From assembly GCA_965216585.1 (NCBI GenBank), contig CBDCGC010000003.1:62001-126000 (forward strand): 64,000 nt of DNA. Direction: 5' to 3'. Positions 50,429 to 58,685 of this stretch are shown piece after piece. The translations under genes were made by a program, and so were the position numbers. Each line of letters begins with the position of its first letter. Within the stretch, counting starts at the first letter, position 1. The notes under the pieces are model-generated. The model was not told the DNA's origin. It ran no database searches and saw only the letters and a list, made by a program, of their open reading frames with translations. The DNA comes from CADEER01 sp965216585. Its GTDB lineage: Bacteria; Desulfobacterota; Binatia; HRBIN30; CADEER01.

Positions 50429-52929
50429 CACACCGTTACTCCATTGGCCAGACACCAGCGTACCGATTTCCGCATGCCCTCGGCCAGAGAGACATGCGGC
50501 GAGTATCCGAGATCGCGCTTGGCCGCCGCGATCGAGCAGGCAATCGAGTGACCGAGCTCGCCGAGAACGTGAATCTGCTGCTGGTAGACCCCAACGCGCT
50601 GCAACCACCCATCGACGGCGCTGGCGATGTCGCCGACGCCGGCAGGCAAGTGAAGCTGGCGGCCGGCAGGCGAGCCGCCGCACTCCTCGGCCAGGACCCG
50701 CCCCACCGTTTCGACGATTTCCAGGATCGAGTAGGGGCGCTCGTCGGCAATCCAGAAGGCGGCACCGTTCGCCGAATCCGCCCGGGCGGCAAGGATCAAC
50801 GCTTGGCAGATGTTGTCGACGTAGGCCATCGAGCGCATCTGCCGGCCATCTCCGAGAATCGGGAAACGCCCCAGTCGGACCATGCGAAAGAACGTGCTCT
50901 GACGCGGCGGCTGATGCGGCCCGTAGAACCACGGCGGCCGGATGATGACCGTCTCGATTCGTCCCTGCCGCGACGCTTCCAGCAGCAGCTCTTCCATCAT
51001 CATTTTCGACCGTCCGTACGCCATGTAGGGAGCGTATGCACTTTGCTCGTCGAAGAGCTCATTGGGAGAGCGGTTGAAACCAAAGGGGGAGTTCGACGAA
51101 ACCGCCACGATGCGCCGCACCCCGGCGGCGACGGCGGCGCGCAGAAGATTGCGCGTGCCTTCGACGTTGACCTCGTAGAGCTCGCGGATACCAGCACGCG
51201 GGTGAACCACTCCCGCCGCGTGAAAGAGCACACAGCCTTCCGCTCCCTCGCACAGTCGCCGCAGATCATCGACATTGCCCAGATCGCCGCGGATCCACTC
51301 GACGTTCGCAGCATCCGCTTTCGCCGAGACGCTGTGACCGAGCGCGCGAAGATGCCCGCCGGTCAGCCCGGGCGCACCCCCGACACCTTCGAGGGCGGTC
51401 GCCAACAACCGCGTGCCGAGCCAGCCAGGTGCGCCGGTGACGACCGCCGCCGGCTTGGCACCTCGCCGCCGCGCCGGTAGGCGCCGATTCTCGGAATAAC
51501 GATCGGCGTTGCGCAGCGCGATCGCCATGATGGTCCCCTGCGGATTGACGCCCGGAGAATCCGGCAGCAAGCTCGCGTCGTTCACGTAGAGGTTGTCCAC
51601 ATCCAACACCTTGCCGAATGAATCGACGGCGCATTGATCTCGATCTTCACCCATCGGACACGAGCTGAAAGCGTGCACCGTGGAAAGACCCATGTCGCCC
51701 GCTTCCGCCGGTTCGTCGAGGAGCGCTCGGCACTCGTCGATCGATGCCATGCTCGGCCTCGATCGCAGTGCCGGATAGATTCTCGTGGCACCAGCAGAAA
51801 ACAAGATCTCGCCGAGATGCGCGAGTCCGCGACTGAGGTTGTGTCGATCGAGCGCCGAGAGTGAATAGCGGACGACGACCTCGGGGGCGCAACCGGGAAC
51901 GACCCGGATGCGCCCCCGATTCGTGCCACGCGTGGCCGTGTAGTACAGCGCCGACTGCCGCCAATCGCGCATCGCGGATTCGGTCTCACTCCAACTCTCG
52001 GACAGATGCATGGCGAGAAACCCGGGAGAAAAGACCGAACCCCCTATCGCAATGTCTGGCCACATCTCTTTCACCTGGTACACCGGCAGGGCACCGAGGT
52101 GGGCGTCGATGCGCTCGTCGAATACCGCCGCAACCTTCGCCATGGGATGCAAGCAGAGGTTGTCTCCGACGTTGCGCCTGACGCCACTGCGACGCAACAA
52201 GGCGGCGCTTTGCACGGCGCCACCGCAGACGAAGACGGTGTCGGCGACGATCGACATCCGTTGCCGCGTCCCACCCGGTTCGACAATCACCTCTTCGACC
52301 CTACTACCGCTGAGGACGATGCGCAGCGCCCGGCAATCGCTCAGCAGACGCGCCCCCGCATCGAGCGCCCGCGGTAGATACGTCCGCTGCATCGATTGCT
52401 TGCCCGACGGCGCAAAGGCGGAGAGAGTCGGATCCTCTGTACGGCAACGCGGTACTTCACTGTAGCGCCATCCCATTTGCTCGATGCCGCGGCGCAAGCG
52501 CTGCGAGCTCGGCGGCGGCGTCGCACCCGCCAGGCCCGACACGCCGAGTGCACGCTCCAGCTCTTCGAACAATGGCTCCATCGCCTTCTCAGAGAGATCC
52601 GCTACACGTTTCTCGTCGCTCCAGCGCCGGTAGCATTCGCCCGGCAGGCGGTGCCAAAAGGCGCTGTTGACCTCGGTGGAGCCACCGACACAGCGCCCCT
52701 CGACAAAGGCAATGTTGGGAGAGCCGAAAATCGGTGTCAATCCGCCGTGGCGATAGAGCCGGGCAATCGCCTCGGGCGAACACGTCACCATCGCTCGGGT
52801 GTCGATGCTCGGCCCTTCTTCGATGATCAGAACGTCGTAGCCGCGAGCTGCCAGGGTAGCTGCGGTTACCGCCCCACCCGCCCCGGAACCGATGACGAGA
52901 ACCTCGGTTCGCAGCCTCGCCGTCGCCAT
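50428..52929 (-). CDS. Fusion of GMC oxidoreductase and extended SDR
   Basis: An 833-residue two-domain protein. Residues 1 to about 500 are a GMC flavoenzyme: VLVIGSGAGGAVTAATLAAR, FVEGRCVGGSTEVNSAFWHR, and SPGVNPQGTIMAIALRNADR. Then a short linker (RRLPARRRGAKP) leads to a complete SDR: AAVVTGAPGWLGTRLLATAL, AVSSNSPFGF, YGRSKMMMEEL (YxxxK) and IIRPPWFYGP. It could oxidise an alcohol and act on the resulting carbonyl in one chain. Start 52929 is chosen because MATARLRTEVLVIG begins the FAD fold and overlaps the upstream stop. A fusion error is unlikely, since the frame is continuous with good coding character. Confidence 0.88.
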   Translation of the reverse strand: MATARLRTEVLVIGSGAGGAVTAATLAARGYDVLIIEEGPSIDTRAMVTCSPEAIARLYRHGGLTPIFGSPNIAFVEGRCVGGSTEVNSAFWHRLPGECYRRWSDEKRVADLSEKAMEPLFEELERALGVSGLAGATPPPSSQRLRRGIEQMGWRYSEVPRCRTEDPTLSAFAPSGKQSMQRTYLPRALDAGARLLSDCRALRIVLSGSRVEEVIVEPGGTRQRMSIVADTVFVCGGAVQSAALLRRSGVRRNVGDNLCLHPMAKVAAVFDERIDAHLGALPVYQVKEMWPDIAIGGSVFSPGFLAMHLSESWSETESAMRDWRQSALYYTATRGTNRGRIRVVPGCAPEVVVRYSLSALDRHNLSRGLAHLGEILFSAGATRIYPALRSRPSMASIDECRALLDEPAEAGDMGLSTVHAFSSCPMGEDRDQCAVDSFGKVLDVDNLYVNDASLLPDSPGVNPQGTIMAIALRNADRYSENRRLPARRRGAKPAAVVTGAPGWLGTRLLATALEGVGGAPGLTGGHLRALGHSVSAKADAANVEWIRGDLGNVDDLRRLCEGAEGCVLFHAAGVVHPRAGIRELYEVNVEGTRNLLRAAVAAGVRRIVAVSSNSPFGFNRSPNELFDEQSAYAPYMAYGRSKMMMEELLLEASRQGRIETVIIRPPWFYGPHQPPRQSTFFRMVRLGRFPILGDGRQMRSMAYVDNICQALILAARADSANGAAFWIADERPYSILEIVETVGRVLAEECGGSPAGRQLHLPAGVGDIASAVDGWLQRVGVYQQQIHVLGELGHSIACSIAAAKRDLGYSPHVSLAEGMRKSVRWCLANGVTV

Positions 52930-53324
52930 TACGCTCTCTGCTCCCCGCTGCGGCAGCCCTGCCGGCTCGTCAGGTGGCCGACAACCAACGGGTGGTCGAA
53001 GTAGAACAGCAAGGCCATCGAGCGAATGACCTTGACGAAATCGCGCATCGGCGACAGCGGCGAAGCACTCCACCACTGCAGATACGACCGGCGCGAGTCG
53101 AGACCGAGAGCGCGGAATCGCCGGCCGTACGCCATCACCGCGAGAAGGTCAAAGACTTGCAGCGTGATCCGATATGGCCTCCCCAGATAGCGCGGCATGC
53201 GGTCCACTTGCTCGTTCACATCCCGGCACACCTGGATGCCGATCTGCCGGCGCTGGCCGGCATCCATTTCCGGATACGACGGCAGCAGGGCTTCGATGAT
53301 TTCCGCCAGGGGCCGCATCAACAC
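52929..53324 (-). CDS. Small helical partner of the GMC-SDR fusion
   Basis: A 131-residue protein with helices and aromatic residues: LAEIIEALLPSYPEMDAGQ, RITLQVFDLLAVMAYGRRF and ALGLDSRRSYLQWWSASPL. It corresponds in position and size to small subunits found before some GMC oxidases, but I see no firm family match. Its stop overlaps the GMC start. It probably stabilises the flavoenzyme. Confidence 0.6.
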   Translation of the reverse strand: MLMRPLAEIIEALLPSYPEMDAGQRRQIGIQVCRDVNEQVDRMPRYLGRPYRITLQVFDLLAVMAYGRRFRALGLDSRRSYLQWWSASPLSPMRDFVKVIRSMALLFYFDHPLVVGHLTSRQGCRSGEQRA

Positions 53325-53390
53325 GATCCAGCCGCCACGCCAGTGATTGCGAACACGTGTGTGAAGACTACCAGCAATCGACGACCCGCG

Positions 53391-54338
53391 TCACGATGGC
53401 ACACGCCATGGTTGCGTCGCCTGGTCGAGCCGCTCCAGCTCTGCCGGCTCGAGTCGCACCGCCAACGCCTTCGCATTTTCTGCCGCCTGTTCCGCACTGC
53501 GCGCACCGGCCAGCGGAATGACCTCAGGTCGCGCCATCAGCCAGGCCAGCGCCACACTCGAGGTGGCGACGCCGTGCGTGCCCGCAACTTCGCGTAGGAC
53601 TTCGAGCACGGGTTGGGCGGCCAGCAGATTGTCGGCGCCAAACCACGGCACCGCGGCGCGCTTGCCGAGCGGCGGTCGCTTGGCGTCGTAGGCACCGCAG
53701 AGCAAACCCTGCTCGAGCGGACTGTAGGCCAGCAGAGTCACGCCGAGCTCCCGGCAGGCATCGAGGACTCCGTCGACCTCCGGCGCCCGATGCAAGAGCG
53801 AGTAGCGCACCTGATTGGTCGCCAGGGGCACCCCTCGGCGTTCGAGCGCCGCATGCGCCTGGCGCATCTCCGCTGCATTGAAGTTGCTCACGCCGACGGC
53901 GCCCACCCTGCCGGAGGTTACTGCCTCGGCCAGCACCTCCATGACGGCGTCGATCGGTGCCTCGTCGCGATCGGGCCAGTGGATCTGATACAGACCGATC
54001 TTCGACAGGCGCTTCAAGCTCAAGGCCAGGCCCCGCTCAATCGCCGACGGGCCGCCCCGCCCCGCCAGCGGTGCGTATTTGGTGGCGAGCACGAGATCGC
54101 GGCCGCTGCGCCGCGCCAGGGCACCGACGATCTGCTCGCTCTTGCCCCAACCGTAGGACTCCGCCGTATCGAAGAGCGTCAGACCAGCGTCGAGCGAGGC
54201 GCTGAACGCTCCCACCGCCTCCGCCGGCCCGTACTCCTGGCCGTAGCGCCAATACTCTTCGTCTCCCCACGACCAACAGCCAACGCCGAGCGGCACCACC
54301 GTCACCGGACTGTCGCCCAATCGACGCTCTTCACGCAC
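53391..54338 (-). CDS. Aldo/keto reductase
   Basis: A 315-residue NADPH-dependent aldo/keto reductase. Catalytic tetrad candidates: LTLFDTAESYGWGKSE (Asp, Tyr), DLVLATKYAP (Lys) and YQIHWPDRDEA (His). VGAVGVSNFNAAEMRQA and LLAYSPLEQGLLCGAY are the standard blocks. It likely reduces an aldehyde or ketone. It lies upstream of the GMC-SDR operon on the same strand and is divergent from the rSAM at 54432. Confidence 0.92.
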   Translation of the reverse strand: MREERRLGDSPVTVVPLGVGCWSWGDEEYWRYGQEYGPAEAVGAFSASLDAGLTLFDTAESYGWGKSEQIVGALARRSGRDLVLATKYAPLAGRGGPSAIERGLALSLKRLSKIGLYQIHWPDRDEAPIDAVMEVLAEAVTSGRVGAVGVSNFNAAEMRQAHAALERRGVPLATNQVRYSLLHRAPEVDGVLDACRELGVTLLAYSPLEQGLLCGAYDAKRPPLGKRAAVPWFGADNLLAAQPVLEVLREVAGTHGVATSSVALAWLMARPEVIPLAGARSAEQAAENAKALAVRLEPAELERLDQATQPWRVPS

Positions 54339-54431
54339 GTGAAGGTTCCCCTTCGATCCCGGGCCGGTCTTTGGCTCCAGACGTCATATTCTTGCCAAAC
54401 GCTCCTTCTCTGGACTACCTTTAGCCTGACC

Positions 54432-56117
54432 ATGTCTGCCCAGACAATGATAACCGAGGAGGATCGCCGCGCCGCCGCAGCGGTCACCGCTTCCGGCAGC
54501 GGGCACCGCTACGAAATCCAGCTCGGCCACCTCTGCAACAACCGCTGCGTCTTCTGCTCGAGTGGTCAATTGACGGCGATGAAGATCGCCCGCACGGTGC
54601 CGGTCGAACCGATCCTCGAGGCGCTCGAGGATGCGCGCGCCGCCGGTGCGACACACTTGACCTTTCTCGGCGGCGAGCCGACGATTCACAAGCGCTTCCG
54701 CGAGGCGCTCAGCAAGGCCGTCGATCTCGGCTTCGAACACATCGTGATTTTCACCAACGGCGTGATGTTCCCCCAACCGGGCTTCATCGAGTCCATTACC
54801 TCGATGGGCAACTTCGAGTGGCGGATTTCGATCCAGGGTGCGACCGAGGAAGCGCACGTCGCAACGACCGAGCGACCTGAGTCGTTTCAACGCATCGTAC
54901 ACGGCCTCGGCGAGCTACAGCGACGCGGTCAGTTGGTGACGACCAACATGTGCGTCAACGAACGATCGTACCGCTCGCTGCCGCACTACCCGGAGCTCCT
55001 GAAGAAGTACGGCGTCCGCCAGCTCCACGTCGACATCGTCCGTCCCGAAAGCACCGGTGAGCGCAACGAGGACTACCTGCGCGAGATCATGCCGCGCTAC
55101 TCGGACATGGCACCCTACTACTCCGCCATGCTCGATGGCTTCGACGCTTGGGATCCCGACTTCGACGTCAACGTCGGCAACCTGCCCTACTGCATCCTGC
55201 CCGAGTGGGGATCGCGGATTCATCACGGCGGTCAGGAAACCGTCACCAAGTCCTCGGACGGCGAAGGCCTCGAGGACGAGATGAACAAGTACGAGTGGCA
55301 GGCATCCCTGCGCCGCCACCTGCCGACGTGTGACGACTGCGTTTTTCGAACGCGTTGCACCGGAATCTTTCGCGTCTACCTCGACCTGCATGGCGAAGAC
55401 GAGTTCCGCGGCTTGAGCCGCGAAGAAGTGTTGTCGCGGGATACGCAGCACCGCAATTTCGTGCTCTTCGCAGAGACCTGGCTGGCGCCGCTGCGCCAGG
55501 CCCTGGCGACCAACGGAGCTGCGGATGGATGGCGAATGCAGCAGGAGATCAGCGAAGACCGACGCCGCCAGGTCGAGATCAGCTTTGCCCACGGCGCCAG
55601 CGGTGGTCAGGTGCGGTTGTGTTTCCAGCGCCGCGGCCACGCCGCAACGCCGGTGCTGCGCAGCTCCTGCTACGACACCAGCATCGAAGTCGACGCCACG
55701 GCGCCGCGCAAGGCCGTTGCCGATCTCCTCACATGGGTTGCGGAAACTCTGGCCGGCGACACTGCAACGGCGCCGACTCTCGACGAAGCAGCCGTCGCTC
55801 AGCTTTTCGACTCGCCCCTGCTCAACCGCGGCCGGCGCCGCGTCGCGGCGTTGAGCCAACAGATGAAAACTCGTTTTTCCGCCCCAGGGTGGCATCTCGA
55901 GCCACTCCACTGGCCGTCGTCGACGGCTGGCGAGGTGATTGCCCGGGGGCCTGGCGAGCGCCACATCGGCGTGCGTTTCACCCTGAGCACGCGATCCGGC
56001 CGTTCTCACGTCGGCGTCGGTTTTCGCATGTCGGACGATGGCGACGGCGACGTGCGCAGCGCCGTCGATCACCTCGCCCGCGCCCTGCGCCGCGACAGCG
56101 AAACCGCCAGCGCCTGA
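54432..56117 (+). CDS. Radical SAM protein with C-terminal extension
   Basis: A 561-residue rSAM protein. The cluster motif is CNNRCVFC (C35, C39, C42), followed by LTFLGGEPTIHKRFREALSK. RISIQGATEEAHVATTERPE resembles the peptide-rSAM HD..T block. The Cys group CDDCVFRTRCTGIF (about residues 300-313) is SPASM-like. The last 200 residues form an extra beta-rich domain of unknown role with the pattern VEISFAHGASGGQVRLCFQR. ATG 54432 is used. It resembles the operon rSAM at 31884 in layout, so it may be a stand-alone relative. Confidence 0.85.
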   Translation: MSAQTMITEEDRRAAAAVTASGSGHRYEIQLGHLCNNRCVFCSSGQLTAMKIARTVPVEPILEALEDARAAGATHLTFLGGEPTIHKRFREALSKAVDLGFEHIVIFTNGVMFPQPGFIESITSMGNFEWRISIQGATEEAHVATTERPESFQRIVHGLGELQRRGQLVTTNMCVNERSYRSLPHYPELLKKYGVRQLHVDIVRPESTGERNEDYLREIMPRYSDMAPYYSAMLDGFDAWDPDFDVNVGNLPYCILPEWGSRIHHGGQETVTKSSDGEGLEDEMNKYEWQASLRRHLPTCDDCVFRTRCTGIFRVYLDLHGEDEFRGLSREEVLSRDTQHRNFVLFAETWLAPLRQALATNGAADGWRMQQEISEDRRRQVEISFAHGASGGQVRLCFQRRGHAATPVLRSSCYDTSIEVDATAPRKAVADLLTWVAETLAGDTATAPTLDEAAVAQLFDSPLLNRGRRRVAALSQQMKTRFSAPGWHLEPLHWPSSTAGEVIARGPGERHIGVRFTLSTRSGRSHVGVGFRMSDDGDGDVRSAVDHLARALRRDSETASA

Positions 56118-56130
56118 ACCGCCGCTTCGA

Positions 56131-58641
56131 CTACGGCAGAACCCTGCTCTTCGCTTTGAATCGCGCGCCGTCGTGACGGGCGACGTCATCGCTGTCGTAG
56201 ACCGCCTGCCAACACGCGCTGCCGTTGCTGCTGCTGAACTGCGCAGTCACCGGCACCGTCATCGCCGCAAGGTCGATCTCCGGAATGTTGGTTCCCTTCG
56301 CCTTGAGCAGAATCTTGGTGCGGTCGCTATCGCTGGTCTTCAAACGCGCAGTGCGCAACCCGTCGTGGCTCAACAAGGAGTTGCGGTACACGAAACCGCC
56401 GCTGGCGAACTTCCAATAGAGCGAGTTGGCCGGAATCTCCATGCGCAGGACGCGGCCGCCACCATCGTAGAGACAGAAGCCATAGTGCGTGTCGACCAGC
56501 GGATTGCCAAAGTCGGGACCCGCCGTCGCCTGACCGCGCTTCAACTTCCACAGCACCTTGTTGCGCCCGCGGTCGGGCCAGTCCTTGACGACCAACACTG
56601 ACTGGCCAATCGAGCGACAGTCCGCCCGCGGCGTCAGCGGGCACATCAGCGGAGCGCCGAGTGGCGTTGGTGTCGCACTCGGCACCGGGGTGCTCGACGG
56701 CGTGAAGGTTTCCGTCGGCGTCGGGCTCGGCACCGGCGTCGGCGTACAAACCGGACCGCTGCAACCGCTTTGCACATCGCAGGTCTGGCATTCGTCGCAC
56801 ACCGGCGGCGGACCACCGATACACACACCGTCGACACAGGCGTCGGCCGTCGTGCAGGCGTTGCTGTCATCACAGCCGGCACTGTTGTTGATGTGCGCAC
56901 AGGTCCCCGCACCATCACATTGATCGTCCGTGCACACGTTGCCATCGTCACTACAGGCGGCGCCGGCCGGGCTCAAACAATGCCCCCCGGTCTCATCACA
57001 TTGGTTTTGACAATCCGCACCGGCGGCGCAGGGGTCTCCAGCGTGAATGCACGCGCCGCCGCTGCACACATCGTCGCCGTTGCAAAACAGTCCATCGTCA
57101 CATGGCGAGCTGTTGTTCACGTGAGCGCATGCACCGGCGCCATCACAGTGATCGTCCGTACAGACGTTGCCATCGTCGGCGCAGGCCGTGCCGGCTGGCT
57201 CAAAGCAGGTATCCAGCCCCTCGTCGCAGGTGTCGGCGCACTCGCCACTGTTCAGACAGGGGTCGCCCATATGAAGGGAGCAAGTGCCGCCGCTGCAAAC
57301 GTCGGTACCGTTGCAAAACACGCCGTCATCGCAGGCAACGCCGTTGGCAGAGCTGTGAATACAGGTTCCCTCGCCGTTGCACTCGTCGATCGTGCACACG
57401 TTGCCGTCGTCCGTGCATGGGTGGCCCATCGGATTGAGTTGACAGGAGGCCGAGCAACAGTCGCCGCCAACCGAGTTACCATCATCACACTGCTCGCCGG
57501 GGTCGAGGATGCCGTTGCCGCAGACGACACCACCTTCCCAGAAGCTACCCGGGTAGGAGCTCCAGGTATCGACGACGCTGCAGCGCGCCGCCGCCAGGGT
57601 GTCGGTGGTTTCGCCGCAGCACTGCGTCGAGGTACTGCACTCCAAACCGTCCCAGGCGGCGTCGGCCAGGCGTGCTTGCCCGGCATCCGAAGGGTGGAAG
57701 CAATCGCAACAAGAGACGTCGGCTTCGCGAAACTTGTAGAAGAAAGTCCCGTCGCGGTAGATGATCTCGACGCCAGCAGCACGCACCGCACCGCCCGCCG
57801 ACATCCCGCCCGCGGGAATTGCCGCGTATTCATTGGTGACGCGCTCGAGGATCTCATTGTAGCCAACCAGCGTATTGTACATGTCGCGCTGGCGTTGATC
57901 GGAGCAGTTCGACGTCAGCGACGAGCAGATGCCGGAGCCGCCGAAGAGGTCGCCAACCAGGCCACCCAACCCCCAGATCACGTCACAGGGGAGCCCGAAG
58001 CTGACCCCACACCCGTTCTTCGATTCGAAGTTACACAACTGCGAAGCTCGCACGGTGGCGAGGACCGCGATCCGTGCGCCGGGGATCTGGATGAGCTGAT
58101 CCATGCCGCGCCGGAACTCGCGCTCGAAAGCGGCGTTGGTCGTCCGGCAGTGGTTGTTGGGATCCCGGTCACCGCCGCAGGAGTTGCCGGTCTTGTCGAC
58201 GAAGTTCGTACAGGCATCGTTGTGGCCGAGAAAGACGTTGACCAGGCCGGGCTGTGCCGACGCGCTCAGACTGGTGCGAATGGCGGATGCCTGGTTGAAA
58301 AAGTCGCTCAACATCTTGGCGCCGCTGGCAGAGTGATTGAAGTTGGTAATGTGCCCCGTCTTGGCGCACTCCAAGCGCTCGGCATGACTGAAGGTACCGT
58401 CCGGGCCGGCACTGCAATAGGCCACCGTGTGATCGTCACCCGTCGCCCAGTTGCGCGAAACGTTGTCGCCGTAGTTGCAGTCGCCGGTGTCGGCATCGAA
58501 GGCGCGCGAGATGCTGTCGCCCGAAACCGACACCGAGTCGGCCAGCACTCCCGCCCGAGCGGCGCCGGCAAGTGCCCACGAGCTCAGCAACAACCCCGCA
58601 ACCGCGAGCCCCACCGCTCCAGCCTGCGAACGCCCCCTCAT
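56131..58641 (-). CDS. Secreted SGNH hydrolase with Cys-rich repeats
   Basis: An 836-residue exported protein with signal peptide (GLAVAGLLLSSWALAGAARA). SGNH/GDSL blocks: SVSGDSISRAF (Ser), VFLGHNDACTNFVD (Gly, Asn), and CCDCFHPSDAGQARLADAAW (Asp-x-x-His). This predicts an esterase or acetylhydrolase. A Cys-rich segment (about residues 330-620) has repeats such as CSDDGNVCTDDQCDGAGTC. A Pro/Thr-rich linker (TPTPVPSPTPTETFTPSSTP) leads to a C-terminal domain of about 160 residues: VVKDWPDRGRNKVLWKLKRG, THYGFCLYDGGG and VPVTAQFSSSNGSACWQAVY. The same domain ends the protein at 47173-49203. Confidence 0.85.
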   Translation of the reverse strand: MRGRSQAGAVGLAVAGLLLSSWALAGAARAGVLADSVSVSGDSISRAFDADTGDCNYGDNVSRNWATGDDHTVAYCSAGPDGTFSHAERLECAKTGHITNFNHSASGAKMLSDFFNQASAIRTSLSASAQPGLVNVFLGHNDACTNFVDKTGNSCGGDRDPNNHCRTTNAAFEREFRRGMDQLIQIPGARIAVLATVRASQLCNFESKNGCGVSFGLPCDVIWGLGGLVGDLFGGSGICSSLTSNCSDQRQRDMYNTLVGYNEILERVTNEYAAIPAGGMSAGGAVRAAGVEIIYRDGTFFYKFREADVSCCDCFHPSDAGQARLADAAWDGLECSTSTQCCGETTDTLAAARCSVVDTWSSYPGSFWEGGVVCGNGILDPGEQCDDGNSVGGDCCSASCQLNPMGHPCTDDGNVCTIDECNGEGTCIHSSANGVACDDGVFCNGTDVCSGGTCSLHMGDPCLNSGECADTCDEGLDTCFEPAGTACADDGNVCTDDHCDGAGACAHVNNSSPCDDGLFCNGDDVCSGGACIHAGDPCAAGADCQNQCDETGGHCLSPAGAACSDDGNVCTDDQCDGAGTCAHINNSAGCDDSNACTTADACVDGVCIGGPPPVCDECQTCDVQSGCSGPVCTPTPVPSPTPTETFTPSSTPVPSATPTPLGAPLMCPLTPRADCRSIGQSVLVVKDWPDRGRNKVLWKLKRGQATAGPDFGNPLVDTHYGFCLYDGGGRVLRMEIPANSLYWKFASGGFVYRNSLLSHDGLRTARLKTSDSDRTKILLKAKGTNIPEIDLAAMTVPVTAQFSSSNGSACWQAVYDSDDVARHDGARFKAKSRVLP

Positions 58642-58685
58642 GCAGGCATCTCAACCGATGATAGACCCGGAGTCAAGCAACAACA

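Noticed and set aside
52930..53076. Longer start for the GMC-SDR fusion
   Set aside because: The 49 extra residues overlap the small upstream gene and precede the FAD fold without similarity. ATG 52929 directly begins the Rossmann motif.
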